Positions 8,803 through 16,366 of a DNA stretch of 40,514 nucleotides are shown here, one piece after another. The translations under genes and the position numbers were made by a program. The notes under the pieces were generated by a model that made no database searches, was not told the DNA's origin, and saw only the letters and a list, made by a program, of their open reading frames with translations. Origin of the DNA: a virus; IMG/VR virus record IMGVR_UViG_3300037840_000269, positions 1 to 40,514 of that record. One strand, 5' to 3'. Positions within the stretch are counted from its first letter, which is position 1, and each line of letters begins with the position of its first letter.

Positions 8803-9115
8803 CCGGGAGCGCGTCCTTTTCAATTTCCAGGGTAGGATGACGCTGGATGTTGATGTCTAGTTTCCCGGTGTCTTCAAGCTCACACATAGTGTGTATCAAG
8901 GCCTCGAACTTTTCGAGTTCCTCCATCTGCTTCTCACGTGGCACGCGAGCAAACATATAGACGAAGTCTGCCATAATACACTGAGCACAACCAAGGTTCT
9001 TACGTATATCGCGTCCAGGGACATAGTTGTGCACCCCACAGGTCAAAGTAACCTTATTCGGGTCCATGACCTGCATCAGTAGATCGGTTCGCGGAGTTTT
9101 CTTGGTTAGGTTCAT
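8795..9115 (-). CDS. Hypothetical protein with CxxH/CxxC putative zinc site (106 aa)
   Basis: CGVH (residues 26-29) and CAQC (43-46) are spaced like a small zinc ribbon; the rest is helical and charged. The ATG at 9115 has no strong ribosome binding site. The end overlaps the portal start by eight bases, so its translation probably feeds into the portal. Function unknown. Confidence 0.6.
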   Translation of the reverse strand: MNLTKKTPRTDLLMQVMDPNKVTLTCGVHNYVPGRDIRKNLGCAQCIMADFVYMFARVPREKQMEELEKFEALIHTMCELEDTGKLDINIQRHPTLEIEKDALPDA

Positions 9116-9156
9116 AAGAAGTGGGGCGCTCGGCCGTAGAAGCTGGAGGGTGTGCT

Positions 9157-9471
9157 TCAGCGCCCCGACAGTTCGTCTAGTTCCTTTTCAAGTTGCAAAC
9201 TTGCAACCTGCATCAAGAACCCCTTAAACATGTACCCTGCATAGATGGCGTAGGCCAACGTCCATCCATCGAGCCAGCAGACTAGCGACCACATTATGTG
9301 TGGGACTAGGATACTGGCGTACATGCCATTCTCCGGGCCGACTATTCGGCACAGAAGCTTGGTTAGGGGGTTAAGCTCGCTAGGCGGACCATACTTTTTA
9401 AACCGACGAAGCGAAGTACTCGCATCGTAGCCAGAAGCGATGGTCGCTAGCAGAATAAGCGCAGTCAGCAT
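9157..9471 (-). CDS. Small membrane protein (104 aa)
   Basis: An N-terminal hydrophobic helix (MLTALILLATIASGYDAST), a loop containing SELNPLTKLL, then two further hydrophobic segments (about residues 48-68 and 70-90) ending in a charged tail. The loop with NPL after a first helix recalls DUF5658-type membrane proteins, but this is a weak similarity. ATG at 9471 overlaps the upstream stop in TAATG. Confidence 0.6.
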   Translation of the reverse strand: MLTALILLATIASGYDASTSLRRFKKYGPPSELNPLTKLLCRIVGPENGMYASILVPHIMWSLVCWLDGWTLAYAIYAGYMFKGFLMQVASLQLEKELDELSGR

Positions 9472-9644
9472 TAAGGTGCTGAGCGCTCGTTACAAACCGG
9501 GCAAATGTCCTGTTCAACATGTGAGACCCGGACATAGCCTTTGGGCACCGCTGTGGTATCGTAGATATTCACGTCGATGTCCCGGACCTCGCTTGCCGAG
9601 TCACAAGCGTCATGGACGATCTCAGACTGAAGTCTATCGGCCAT
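9471..9644 (-). CDS. Small protein with C-terminal CPVC knuckle (57 aa)
   Basis: ATG at 9644 and stop TAA at 9471 are both shared with neighbours by TAATG overlaps. The sequence is acidic and ends in VEQDICPVCNERSAP, a single CxxC knuckle that could bind zinc as a dimer. It has no known family and is short enough to be missed by length-filtered callers. Confidence 0.55.
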   Translation of the reverse strand: MADRLQSEIVHDACDSASEVRDIDVNIYDTTAVPKGYVRVSHVEQDICPVCNERSAP

Positions 9645-9847
9645 TATTCACCTGTCGATTCGACCGGACTGGGCAAGAACGTTGAATAGGCCTTGTCGGT
9701 CCGGTGCGGAATGTTCTCAGAGTGCGGGGGTTCGCTACCACCAGTCGGGGACATAACTTCCTCGTTCATTGGTGAGCGATGGGTTTTACCGGGACCCTTA
9801 CCCGTAGAGATAGAGTTAGCTTTCTTGTCGTGTCCAAGTGCGCCCAT
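9644..9847 (-). CDS. Small disordered protein (67 aa)
   Basis: Rich in Ser, Pro, Gly and Lys, with no predicted secondary structure or hydrophobic core, so probably disordered. The frame is held by exact end-to-end coupling: its ATG sits at the stop of the 232-aa tail-like gene, and its stop overlaps the next ATG. Function unknown. Confidence 0.5.
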   Translation of the reverse strand: MGALGHDKKANSISTGKGPGKTHRSPMNEEVMSPTGGSEPPHSENIPHRTDKAYSTFLPSPVESTGE

Positions 9848-10545
9848 TAGTTTAATACCTCGATGACCATAAGGTCTTGTGTAAAGGTGTTTCCGGCGTT
9901 AGAGCCAGAATATAGCTGAGTTACGGAAACAGTCGTTGATGCTGTCAGAATGATCGCCGAAGAGTTCGCGGTGTTGGTGTCGTTGTAGCTCGAAACGGCG
10001 CCGCTAGCCGACGCACCGAGGGTAATGTTAGCTGTACCATGCGAGAACGCGGTTCCAGAGGCGCCAGCAGTAGTGATTGTAATGTACCCATCAAAGTTCC
10101 AGGGCATACTGGTCTGGGACGCCGTTGTAGCGCCTGAGGTCCAAGTCAGCAACGTACGCGTATTGGTGCCGTCGTTGATGGTCACGGCCAACGTAATTGT
10201 GCGCCCTGTACCGGAGTCCGTAGTATACTCGCCCGCGCCATAGACATAGAGTGTCTTGCCTACTGAGCTGAGCGCCTGCGCCGGAAACGTGGTCGTCATT
10301 AGCGCCGTAGCAGAGGTTGCATTAGTGTTGGTCACGCCCGTAGTCTGCGTTAGCGGAGCGAGCGCGACGCCGTATAATCCGCCCATAGATATGGTCTGCA
10401 TACTATGCTTCGTAGCATCATGCCACATAGCACCAACCGTAGGTGATTGGGCTAGACCGCCTGAAACATACCCGTTAGCTGGCAGAACCTGCGGATCAAA
10501 GGTCAGAACGCCTACGTATGGATTTTCATCCCTGAAGAGGCTCAT
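9847..10545 (-). CDS. Putative tail/adhesin beta-rich structural protein (232 aa)
   Basis: The sequence is dominated by Thr, Ser, Ala and Gly and by alternating beta-strand patterns (KTLYVYGAGEYTTDSGTG, ITLAVTINDGTNTRTLLTW, MPWNFDGYITITTAG). This is the composition of phage capsid decoration or tail-fibre jelly-roll domains. The first 60 residues form a distinct head with WHDATKHSMQTISMGG. ATG at 10545 is four bases after the stop of the upstream gene. The role is inferred from composition and location only. Confidence 0.6.
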   Translation of the reverse strand: MSLFRDENPYVGVLTFDPQVLPANGYVSGGLAQSPTVGAMWHDATKHSMQTISMGGLYGVALAPLTQTTGVTNTNATSATALMTTTFPAQALSSVGKTLYVYGAGEYTTDSGTGRTITLAVTINDGTNTRTLLTWTSGATTASQTSMPWNFDGYITITTAGASGTAFSHGTANITLGASASGAVSSYNDTNTANSSAIILTASTTVSVTQLYSGSNAGNTFTQDLMVIEVLN

Positions 10546-10548
10546 ATG

Positions 10549-10743
10549 TTACTCACTTTCATTTTGTTTTTCGAGTGACTTTAGTGTTATCTCGGTATGT
10601 GGTCGAGCTACTTGTACGTGTTTCTCCAAGAGATCGCCACAAGCTGTGCAGAGCGCCAGCACGACTACTTTTCCCTCTGCTGGCACTACAGCCACATCCG
10701 CGACAAAGTATCGGTGGTCCCGATTAGCTTTAGCGCAGTTCAT
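10549..10743 (-). CDS. Small hypothetical protein with CxxC (64 aa)
   Basis: ATG at 10743 follows GGAGGGCAT, an excellent ribosome binding site. The core VVVLALCTACGDLLEKH carries a CxxC that may be a metal knuckle or redox pair. The C-terminus is charged and helical. It lies between two beta-rich structural genes. Confidence 0.6.
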   Translation of the reverse strand: MNCAKANRDHRYFVADVAVVPAEGKVVVLALCTACGDLLEKHVQVARPHTEITLKSLEKQNESE

Positions 10744-10758
10744 ATGCCCTCCAGGGTT

Positions 10759-11322
10759 TTAGCGAACCAGTCTAAAGTTGATGACCGGAATCTGGGTCGA
10801 AGTCCCCGCAGCGGAGATCGTCACCGTGGCGTGTATGTTGGTGATCGCCGTGAAGGAGATCGACGCAATCGTAGAGAGCGCGATAGCGCCAAGGTCAGTC
10901 CATACGACCGCTTGCGCGCCCGTGCCGTCTGAGACCGTTCCGCCGGAGGTGCTCCAAGTCGGAGCGCTGGTGCCAGTCTTACCGGCAGTCGTGGCCTGTT
11001 GTACGTGCCCGGAACCCAACACGATGGCGTTCAGCGGATACACAGTCGAAGCCGTCCAAGCGGGTGGATCAGTCCGATACGAGAATACTCCAGAAGGCGG
11101 ATACGGTAGCGTCTGAGTACCATCGATCCAGTTTAGCGTAAAAGTGGTCGAGCTACCATCGAGGATTGGAAGGCAGAAGCCCTCAAGGTCCTGGGCAGCA
11201 GGGCCGCTCATGTAATTGGCGAGAATTTCGCCAGTGAACTGTGGGTAGACCGCGACAGACGAGGCACCCCCGCCTTGCGCGCCCATTCCCTGATAAAATG
11301 CATTTACCGCACTAATCGACAT
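10759..11322 (-). CDS. Putative virion protein with carbohydrate-binding-like insert (187 aa)
   Basis: The N-terminal Gly/Ala-rich segment is followed by beta-strand-rich sequence. Residues about 86-145 carry a W.ASTVYPLNAIVLGSG...SAPTWSTSGG...VVWTDLG pattern, like the small chitin-binding-type modules found in phage tail proteins and in the tail spike of this window. ATG at 11322 follows AAGGACTAACTTT. A surface or tail role is inferred. Confidence 0.6.
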   Translation of the reverse strand: MSISAVNAFYQGMGAQGGGASSVAVYPQFTGEILANYMSGPAAQDLEGFCLPILDGSSTTFTLNWIDGTQTLPYPPSGVFSYRTDPPAWTASTVYPLNAIVLGSGHVQQATTAGKTGTSAPTWSTSGGTVSDGTGAQAVVWTDLGAIALSTIASISFTAITNIHATVTISAAGTSTQIPVINFRLVR

Positions 11323-11335
11323 AAAGTTAGTCCTT

Positions 11336-11407
11336 TCAGTTTGTTATTTGAGGAATATTGTTGCGACTCTTCATCGCAGACAATTGTTGCTTAATCTTTT
11401 CACGCAT
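11336..11407 (-). CDS. Possible micro-ORF (23 aa)
   Basis: Between the Cys-rich gene and the beta-rich gene is a short ATG-TGA frame coding MREKIKQQLSAMKSRNNIPQ plus three residues, a basic helix. The upstream AAGAAGTT is a poor ribosome binding site. The roughly 115-base gap is otherwise AT-rich, so this may be a leader, or nothing. Confidence 0.25.
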   Translation of the reverse strand: MREKIKQQLSAMKSRNNIPQITN

Positions 11408-11437
11408 TGACAGAACTTCTTTCGAATTGAATAGTAA

Positions 11438-12118
11438 TCATTTTTTACCTAAAAGCGGATTAGGTGAAACCATCCGTTCTCGTTTGGAATCTAGTTCTTC
11501 AAGAAGTTTTTGGCCGTTGCGCCAATTTATAAAGTCATCATCGTTCCACGAACTACAGCACGCGCCGTTTTCTACAGTTGCCTGTAAGACGCGACAAAAA
11601 CCTGTTGGTGCCAGGCGTTTATCATCTCCCTTGATAATGTAAGAATCACAGTCGTCGCCATTTCCCTGTCCCCCGCAACTTGTACCACCCTCTTTGCCCC
11701 CAATAGTAGGAGCGTTCACATAACCAAAGCCTAGGTTATCAGGGTCGTCAAAGTTCCCATCTTTATACTTAGTAGCCCCTTCGTTGTGTTTGCCATAATC
11801 CCAATATCCGCATACAGGCCAATATTCGATTGGTTTAGTTCCATTCTCGGCTTCAGGAGGATAAATGAATTTTTCCGCTCGAACTGACGGCCCCATTAGA
11901 TAGCAAGTACCGGGATGTTCATTCCAGAGCCAACAATTATGACAACTTCGGGGCTCATTATGCGCATCGGCTACTGTTGAAAACATAACCTGTCCCTTAT
12001 CGGGGATAGGCATACTAGTTATATTGACGAGGGACGCCGCTTCCCGAAGCGCATTCACTTTGCGCAAATGTTCCTGTTTGTATTTCAGGAACCCTGGTTT
12101 CATGGGGACATCTGCCAT
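11438..12118 (-). CDS. Cys-rich hypothetical protein (226 aa)
   Basis: The protein has about ten Cys residues in clusters: SCHNCWLWNEHPGTC near residues 58-72, PVCGYW near 102, SCGG and DDCDSY in the 140s-150s, GFCRVL and GACCSSW near 173-188. This suggests metal sites or, if exported, disulphides; there is no signal peptide. The pattern vaguely recalls high-potential iron-sulphur proteins but is not diagnostic. ATG at 12118 is preceded by AAGGATATT. It sits between packaging and tail genes. Confidence 0.65.
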   Translation of the reverse strand: MADVPMKPGFLKYKQEHLRKVNALREAASLVNITSMPIPDKGQVMFSTVADAHNEPRSCHNCWLWNEHPGTCYLMGPSVRAEKFIYPPEAENGTKPIEYWPVCGYWDYGKHNEGATKYKDGNFDDPDNLGFGYVNAPTIGGKEGGTSCGGQGNGDDCDSYIIKGDDKRLAPTGFCRVLQATVENGACCSSWNDDDFINWRNGQKLLEELDSKRERMVSPNPLLGKK

Positions 12119-12151
12119 AATATCCTTGCTTTAACTTTAACCGCTTTGCCA

Positions 12152-12325
12152 TTAGCGAACCAACTTCGCGAATGCTGTGATAAGCGCCGCAGCCGCGAGC
12201 ACAATCGCAATTAACGAAGCCATCCATGAACGCCCCGCGACGCGCGCGACTTCAACTGCTAGGTTCGCCGCTTTCAAGCGTTCGTCCATGCGCGCCAACT
12301 TACAGCACTCTTTCTCACCATTCAC
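12152..12325 (-). CDS. Small single-pass membrane protein after terminase
   Basis: The frame ends in a strong membrane helix (SWMASLIAIVLAAAALITAF) followed by a short basic tail KLVR. Either GTG at 12325, overlapping the terminase end (57 aa, with a CC pair near its N-terminus), or ATG at 12289 (45 aa) could be the start; neither has a good ribosome binding site. A small tail-anchored protein here could be a holin or spanin component, but this is a guess. Confidence 0.55.
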   Translation of the reverse strand: MNGEKECCKLARMDERLKAANLAVEVARVAGRSWMASLIAIVLAAAALITAFAKLVR

Positions 12326-13859
12326 CAACGCGGGCCTCGTTATTAGAGACTAAATCGGTATAGCTATTGTTGCGCGCGTCAAGCTTGCGCTGCGCTTCGT
12401 CTACGATACCACTAGAGCGCTTATCACCTTTTGGCCTGGTCGAGCAAAGATACTGCATCGCGTTCATTAAGTGGTCGTGCGCCTTGCGCGGCTTGTCCTT
12501 AGACAAGCCCTTTTGTTCTCCTGCTTGAAAGAAGTCCCAGGTATAGTGCTCGATCTCGTTTTCGAAAGCGCGCAATCCATCAAAAATATAAAGAGCAGGA
12601 TGACGACTATTAAGTTGAGTGGTTGCGTTTAGATACTCCCGGCTGACATTAAGGCCATAATCATCTCCAACCTCTGGCTGTCGGACAGGTAGTCCAGCTT
12701 CGCGGTATAATTGGGTGTTGGTCTTGTGCGTCTCGGCGTTCTTTTGCCGACCAAAGAACGGATCAATGAGCCAAATGTCCACCGGGTCACCGGCGGTTCT
12801 GATCTTAATGTTCTTGGCATGATCCGAGATAATCAGGTCCTTTTCGTAGTACTCTTTATAGAGATAGATATTATCGTGTGGATCGATCGCGGCCCACAGC
12901 ACAGCTGTCACGCCGCTCGCCGCCGGGTCTATCGAGACGTACCGGGGCCATTCACGCGGTATACCGAAGGGTCGTACCACATGTTGTGTACGATTCCACA
13001 TTGGGTACACCAGGCCAGATTTTCGTATGAACTCCCCGTAGAGTCTAGCACGTTCCTCGTAATGGCCCGCCCAGAATTCAATTGCTTTGTCTTTCTCAGC
13101 CTGTGGGACATATGGGTTATCCAGCAAACTAAGCTGTACGAACTTTACGTCTTTGGCCCCGCGCCGGTACTCTTCGTAAAGATCGAAGACCCATGGCGTC
13201 CGAACGCCTGAGTTAATATCTGTAAGAGGAGTGAGAGTAATACAGATGCGGCCAGCACAATCAATAGTACGCTGATAGCACTCGTTATATACGCTCTCCT
13301 CAGGCTCTTCGTCAATCCAGACCAAGTCAACTGAGGCACCTTGAAACTTCTCGGGTCCCGAGTCAGCCGATTTACAGGTTATTTGGCTGCCGTTGCCAAA
13401 CTTCGCGAGGAAGTCGCCATCTTTAGGGTCACATACCACAGGGTCCCTAGGCAGCATCCCAGGGTGATTACGTCCTGACCGTAGCTTTTGCCCCCAAATA
13501 ACGTCGCGAAGAGTAGGAAAATCCAACCCAACGACCCAAATGTTGTTAGGAGGCTCAGGTATAGGAAGGTCTTTGACGTATTCCCACGCTGGTTCCCCTT
13601 TAAAGAAGTCCTTTCCAAGCGCCCACGCAACTGCGATAAAGGCTCCCTCTTCAGTTTTTCCACTTCGGTTCCCTCCCAGGACTCCGAATATCTTGATTTC
13701 GCTTGTGAACTGTGCAAGTCCTTCACCCTGTTTGGGATAAGGGACCCAATATTTACAGAAAGTATCCTCTTTTCGCTTCTTCTCGAAGGCCTCGATTACC
13801 GCCAAACCATCAATTTGGTTGTAATGGCTGAGTGCTGTCTCCAGCTGTTCTCGACTCAA
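12315..13859 (-). CDS. terL: Terminase large subunit
   Basis: This is the ATP-driven DNA packaging motor and headful or end-cutting nuclease. The Walker A motif GGNRSGKT is at residues 62-69, and Walker B VDLVWIDEE at 177-185 is followed by the coupling region (ICITLTPLTD). The RNase-H-like nuclease begins at YVSIDPAASG with Asp 311, continues with WLIDPFFG, and ends with KAHDHLMNAMQYL. The 514 aa is a normal length. It starts at TTG (13859) behind GAGGGACC and overlaps the small subunit by 50 bases. Confidence 0.95.
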   Translation of the reverse strand: MSREQLETALSHYNQIDGLAVIEAFEKKRKEDTFCKYWVPYPKQGEGLAQFTSEIKIFGVLGGNRSGKTEEGAFIAVAWALGKDFFKGEPAWEYVKDLPIPEPPNNIWVVGLDFPTLRDVIWGQKLRSGRNHPGMLPRDPVVCDPKDGDFLAKFGNGSQITCKSADSGPEKFQGASVDLVWIDEEPEESVYNECYQRTIDCAGRICITLTPLTDINSGVRTPWVFDLYEEYRRGAKDVKFVQLSLLDNPYVPQAEKDKAIEFWAGHYEERARLYGEFIRKSGLVYPMWNRTQHVVRPFGIPREWPRYVSIDPAASGVTAVLWAAIDPHDNIYLYKEYYEKDLIISDHAKNIKIRTAGDPVDIWLIDPFFGRQKNAETHKTNTQLYREAGLPVRQPEVGDDYGLNVSREYLNATTQLNSRHPALYIFDGLRAFENEIEHYTWDFFQAGEQKGLSKDKPRKAHDHLMNAMQYLCSTRPKGDKRSSGIVDEAQRKLDARNNSYTDLVSNNEARVGEW

Positions 13860-14274
13860 GGTCCCTCGCGATCTTCGCTTTCATCTCATCGATGTCTTTT
13901 TGGGTCACGCCTTGAAAGACATTGACCTGGCCACCCTCGCCAACCCAGTTTTCGAGCTTGGCAATGACCAAAAGCACCGCTGCCGCCTTGTCAGATGAGC
14001 CTTCGGCTTCAAGCTTGTCTGCTAAAATCTGAAGTTGGCCTATTGTGGATTGCTTACTACGACCGGGGTCCCCAGCTACTTCGGCTCGAAACCTGATCTT
14101 TGCTTGGCGCAGGAGCGCCTGGAAGGATTTGCGACGCATGATGGTCGCACATTCGTTGGTTGTGAGCGGGATACTGAGGTCGGTTATTGCTTCTTTGAGC
14201 CCCTTGCCCTCGCGCGCCATGATATCGCACGCGTCTGGCATCCAGGCCTCATCGATTTTCGGAGGACGAGCGAT
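13810..14274 (-). CDS. terS: Terminase small subunit, probable ATC start
   Basis: The small subunit recognises phage DNA for packaging. From ATC at 14274 the product reads (M)ARPPKIDEAWMPDACDIMAR, which has the [AG]RPPK-type opening typical of small terminases, followed by helix-turn-helix-like helices and a C-terminal coiled coil. TAGGAGA lies eight bases upstream of the ATC. The first conventional ATG (14241), with GAGG five bases upstream, would cut off that conserved opening. The gene is first in the leftward operon and 29 bases past the putative ECF promoter -10. The call as TerS rests on position and size. Confidence 0.8.
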   Translation of the reverse strand: MARPPKIDEAWMPDACDIMAREGKGLKEAITDLSIPLTTNECATIMRRKSFQALLRQAKIRFRAEVAGDPGRSKQSTIGQLQILADKLEAEGSSDKAAAVLLVIAKLENWVGEGGQVNVFQGVTQKDIDEMKAKIARDLESRTAGDSTQPLQPN

Positions 14275-14302
14275 AGTAGCTTCTCCTAACTACACACTAC
14301 TC

Positions 14303-14341
14303 TTCATATATATTAGACGCTCAAAAATGAAAAATGGTACC
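14303..14341 (-). promoter_or_regulatory. ECF-type promoter for the structural operon
   Basis: On the minus strand GGTACC (14341-14336), 15 bases, then GCGTCTAATATATATGAAG. Three other copies with the same spacing occur in this window. The -10 half contains GTCTAA, the RpoE-type ECF -10 sequence. Transcription would start roughly 5-8 bases past the -10 and run straight into the terminase small subunit, whose ribosome binding site is at about 14283-14287. Confidence 0.8.
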
Positions 14342-14474
14342 TACGGGGTAAAATGCAGGTACCCGAGTGACTTACGCTAATGCGAAGCGAATTTCCGTCG
14401 AATTACCGTAACCACCCTTGCACAGCTGGCCGACTTACGGCACAGGTAGGCTAGCCAACTCGTTGATTCTAAAG

Positions 14475-14492
14475 AAAATTAAGTCCTTTGTT
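14475..14492 (-). repeat. 18-bp control-region repeat, copy 1
   Basis: AACAAAGGACTTAATTTT on the minus strand; identical over 18 bases to 21134-21151 on the plus strand. Each copy lies 14-17 bases past a GGTACC palindrome, so it is likely a regulatory site and not chance. Confidence 0.7.
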
Positions 14493-14780
14493 ATGTGCGA
14501 GGCACCGGTACCCCCGAGGTGTGGCGCGAACCTAGTGTTCTCAACAACTTAGTTCTGAAAAAGGCAAATTTGTATTTTCAAAATTTCGTCGGGGACAATG
14601 GTTACATCGCCCGACCACCCCTCGGCCCGAAGCCTAAACTGTGCGCGCCTGCGCGCAGTAATGTATTATACTACTCGAAGTTAGAAGAGCGGCGCAAAAC
14701 TCTATCGGGTGACCGATCGGGCCGCCGAGCAATAGGCTAAGTACCTCAGCCAAACAGACTTAGCGGCCAAGGGAGACCAG

Positions 14781-15029
14781 ATGACCACAGTAGAGATGAG
14801 CAACGAGGAACTAAGGGCACGCATCGCTACGCTGGAGACGCAGTTGTCGGCCAAGACCACTGGCGTGACGTTCAGCACCTTCGAGAACAAGGGCAAGATC
14901 GGGATGTCGATTGACATACCGAAGTTTCGCGGAGTCGGCGGCAGCCGCGAGAAGATTCTTGCGCTAGTCGAAGTCTGCAAGTCCGGCGCCGTAGAAGAGT
15001 ATCTCAAGACGCACCCGGAAGTCAAGTAA
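14781..15029 (+). CDS. Small hypothetical protein with N-terminal coiled coil (82 aa)
   Basis: First gene of the rightward block. ATG at 14781 follows AAGGGAGACCAG. Residues 6-25 form a heptad-like helix (NEELRARIATLETQLSAKTT). Next comes a beta-like segment with GKIGMSIDIPKFRG and a helix ending in EEYLKTHPEV. The closely spaced Lys and aromatic residues would suit a nucleic-acid-binding accessory protein, but no family is recognised. Confidence 0.65.
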   Translation: MTTVEMSNEELRARIATLETQLSAKTTGVTFSTFENKGKIGMSIDIPKFRGVGGSREKILALVEVCKSGAVEEYLKTHPEVK

Positions 15030-15036
15030 GCGGAGC

Positions 15037-15086
15037 GGGCAGGCTAACCCCTGCCCCTCTATCTAGGCTACCGCGAGACGGTGGCC
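15037..15086 (+). other. Twin hairpins between the first two rightward genes
   Basis: GGGCAGG/CCTGCCC (15037-15056, loop CTAACC) is followed directly by GGCTACCG/CGGTGGCC (15066-15086, loop CGAGA). Neither has a U-tract, so they look like mRNA processing or stability elements more than terminators. Confidence 0.5.
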
Positions 15087-15105
15087 GAGCTAGGGGGACA
15101 ACGCG

Positions 15106-15351
15106 ATGATCGCAGGTTTGGACAAAATGACCCGCGCTGAGCTAGCGGCGTACTATGAGACGCTCAAGCACGGTGGCACGAAGCGCGAAGCACGGTTGAA
15201 CAGTAACCTTGCGAAGCGCAATGAGCGAGCGCAGGCGGAGATCGACGCTTGCAAGGCCACTGCGCAAGCGGTGTTGGATGAGATTGCGGAGCGAAAAGCG
15301 CTTCGGGAACAGCGCGAGCCTGTAGGTCCGGTTCGCATAGTTCGACGCTAG
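15106..15351 (+). CDS. Basic coiled-coil hypothetical protein (81 aa)
   Basis: ATG at 15106 follows a GGGGG ribosome binding site within AGGGGGACAACGCG. The protein is almost entirely helical and strongly charged (ARLNSNLAKRNERAQAEIDA), ending in a basic VRIVRR tail. It may be a dimeric nucleic-acid-binding protein; nothing more specific can be said. Confidence 0.6.
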   Translation: MIAGLDKMTRAELAAYYETLKHGGTKREARLNSNLAKRNERAQAEIDACKATAQAVLDEIAERKALREQREPVGPVRIVRR

Positions 15352-15367
15352 AGTGACCCTCTAGCTA

Positions 15368-15449
15368 GGCCATCGAGCAGCGGGCTAACGCCCGTGAATG
15401 CGCCGTCTAACGCGATTTGGGCTGTTGGTGCTGGGCGCTAGCGATGGTC
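15368..15449 (+). other. Structured intergenic element
   Basis: GGCCATCG (15368-15375) pairs with CGATGGTC (15442-15449) to close an about 80-base domain. Inside it is a CGGGC-TAAC-GCCCG hairpin (15381-15394). It occupies nearly the whole gap before the next ribosome binding site, so it may be a leader or a stable RNA. Confidence 0.4.
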
Positions 15450-15464
15450 TTGTTAGGGGGTTAT

Positions 15465-15662
15465 ATGAATAAGCGTGCGTTGGCTGTGGCGGATAGGCTG
15501 GCGAGGGTGATAGTCTCAGATTGGTATTACCAACTGCGCGCGCAATGTCCCGAGCTAGTTGGCATGTCAAAGGCTTACCTTGATCTACGGAAAGAGGCGA
15601 AGCGCAATGGACGACCTGTACACGAAGGTGGAGTATCAAAGGGACCTGGCAAGCGTAGCTGA
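15465..15662 (+). CDS. Small basic hypothetical protein (65 aa)
   Basis: I start this at ATG 15465, preceded by TTAGGGGGTTAT, and not at the upstream TTG, which would add a Trp/Cys-rich stretch inside the structured leader. The product is helical and basic (NKRALAVADRLARVIVSDWY), ending in KGPGKRS. It overlaps the next gene by 56 bases. Confidence 0.5.
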   Translation: MNKRALAVADRLARVIVSDWYYQLRAQCPELVGMSKAYLDLRKEAKRNGRPVHEGGVSKGPGKRS

Positions 15663-16071
15663 GAGTCGCGCGGCTGCGCTAGGCGAGGTTGCCAACGGTA
15701 CGCTAGATGGGTTTAAGTTTCTTGAGCGTGAGCGCCTGTGCGATAGGCTGGTTAAGCTGTTAAAGGCTAAGTGGTCTAGGTCTACGCTGGTATTCTCGGC
15801 GTTGCGCGCTGCGCGGCAGGAGCTTGCGCTGTGCTGTGATGGGGATGAGATTAAGAGGCTGACGCGCAAGGTGAATTATCTCAAAATGCTGTGCGCCAAG
15901 GTGCTTGATGGGACAACTAAGCCGGATTCGGTTCCGCTAGAGGTTGAACCTGACCCGGATGCGCTAAGGTGGAGACAAGTGCATGGTGTGGGTTATGTGG
16001 TGTTTGAGGACGGCGATTGGCGACCGATTGAGTGGGATGAGCTATGCTTGAGGATAAGGAGGCAAGCGTGA
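15607..16071 (+). CDS. Hypothetical protein (154 aa)
   Basis: ATG at 15607 lies about 13 bases after GAAAGAGG. The protein begins with helices rich in Glu and Arg (FKFLERERLCDRLVKLLKAK), continues with a Cys-containing helical middle, and ends in a small beta-rich segment (VHGVGYVVFEDGDWRPIEWD) resembling a short protein-interaction domain. No family recognised. Its GTGA end couples to a micro-membrane gene. Confidence 0.6.
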   Translation: MDDLYTKVEYQRDLASVAESRAAALGEVANGTLDGFKFLERERLCDRLVKLLKAKWSRSTLVFSALRAARQELALCCDGDEIKRLTRKVNYLKMLCAKVLDGTTKPDSVPLEVEPDPDALRWRQVHGVGYVVFEDGDWRPIEWDELCLRIRRQA

Positions 16072-16172
16072 ACCTACGACAATGGGTTTGGGGGCTGTTG
16101 TTTGTGTTTATGGGGATTGAGGCGCTGGCGGCTGTGTATTATATAAAAGCGCTTCTTGGACTGGGGATATGA
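16068..16172 (+). CDS. 34-aa single-pass membrane protein
   Basis: GTG at 16068 follows AAGGAGGCAAGC and overlaps the previous stop in GTGA. The product (MNLRQWVWGLLFVFMGIEAL, continuing for 14 residues) is one membrane helix with a short basic N-terminus. Its stop overlaps the ATG of the next gene, so it is locked into the coupled series even though it is very short. Confidence 0.6.
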   Translation: MNLRQWVWGLLFVFMGIEALAAVYYIKALLGLGI

Positions 16173-16366
16173 TTCGAATAAGCTCGGTCGAAATGAACCG
16201 GCCAGCGTACACGCTGCGCAGAGCGCTGTTTCACCTTGATCTTGATTATTGTTGCGGGCGCATAGATTGGGAAGAGTTTAGCGACGCGCATGCGACGCTG
16301 CGAGATGCGCTAAGGAGGATGCATCCAGCGGCGAGACAGGAGCGGTTAGATTATGGAACCCCCTGA
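16169..16366 (+). CDS. Small hypothetical protein (65 aa)
   Basis: ATG at 16169 overlaps the upstream TGA in ATGA, with GGGGAT upstream. The sequence is helical, with paired Cys residues (DLDYCCGRIDWEEF) and a basic second half. No family recognised. Confidence 0.55.
   Translation: MIRISSVEMNRPAYTLRRALFHLDLDYCCGRIDWEEFSDAHATLRDALRRMHPAARQERLDYGTP

Larger units (their letters stand above)
14275..14780. other. Divergent control region between structural and early-type genes
   Basis: About 500 bases with no convincing gene. It contains the leftward ECF-type promoter (14303-14341), two further GGTACC palindromes (14358-14363 and 14507-14512), an 18-base repeat shared with the 21.1 kb region (14475-14492), a short GCGCGC inverted repeat near 14643-14656, and an AT-rich TAATGTATTATACT at about 14661 that could be a -10 for the rightward genes. 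A GGTACC at 14507 is followed, at the same 15-bp spacing, by a degenerate rightward -10 (GAACCTAGT). Confidence 0.7.

Noticed and set aside
12015-12227. 70-codon minus-strand ORF between terminase and the Cys-rich gene
   Set aside because: It overlaps the well-supported 226-aa gene by 104 bases in another frame and has no recognisable motif.
13488-13925. 145-codon plus-strand ORF opposite terminase
   Set aside because: Antisense to the Walker A/B region of TerL; no independent support.
14659-14673. TAATGTATTATACT as a fifth ECF promoter
   Set aside because: It lacks GGTACC at the 15-bp spacing and lacks GTCTAA; it may instead be an ordinary -10.
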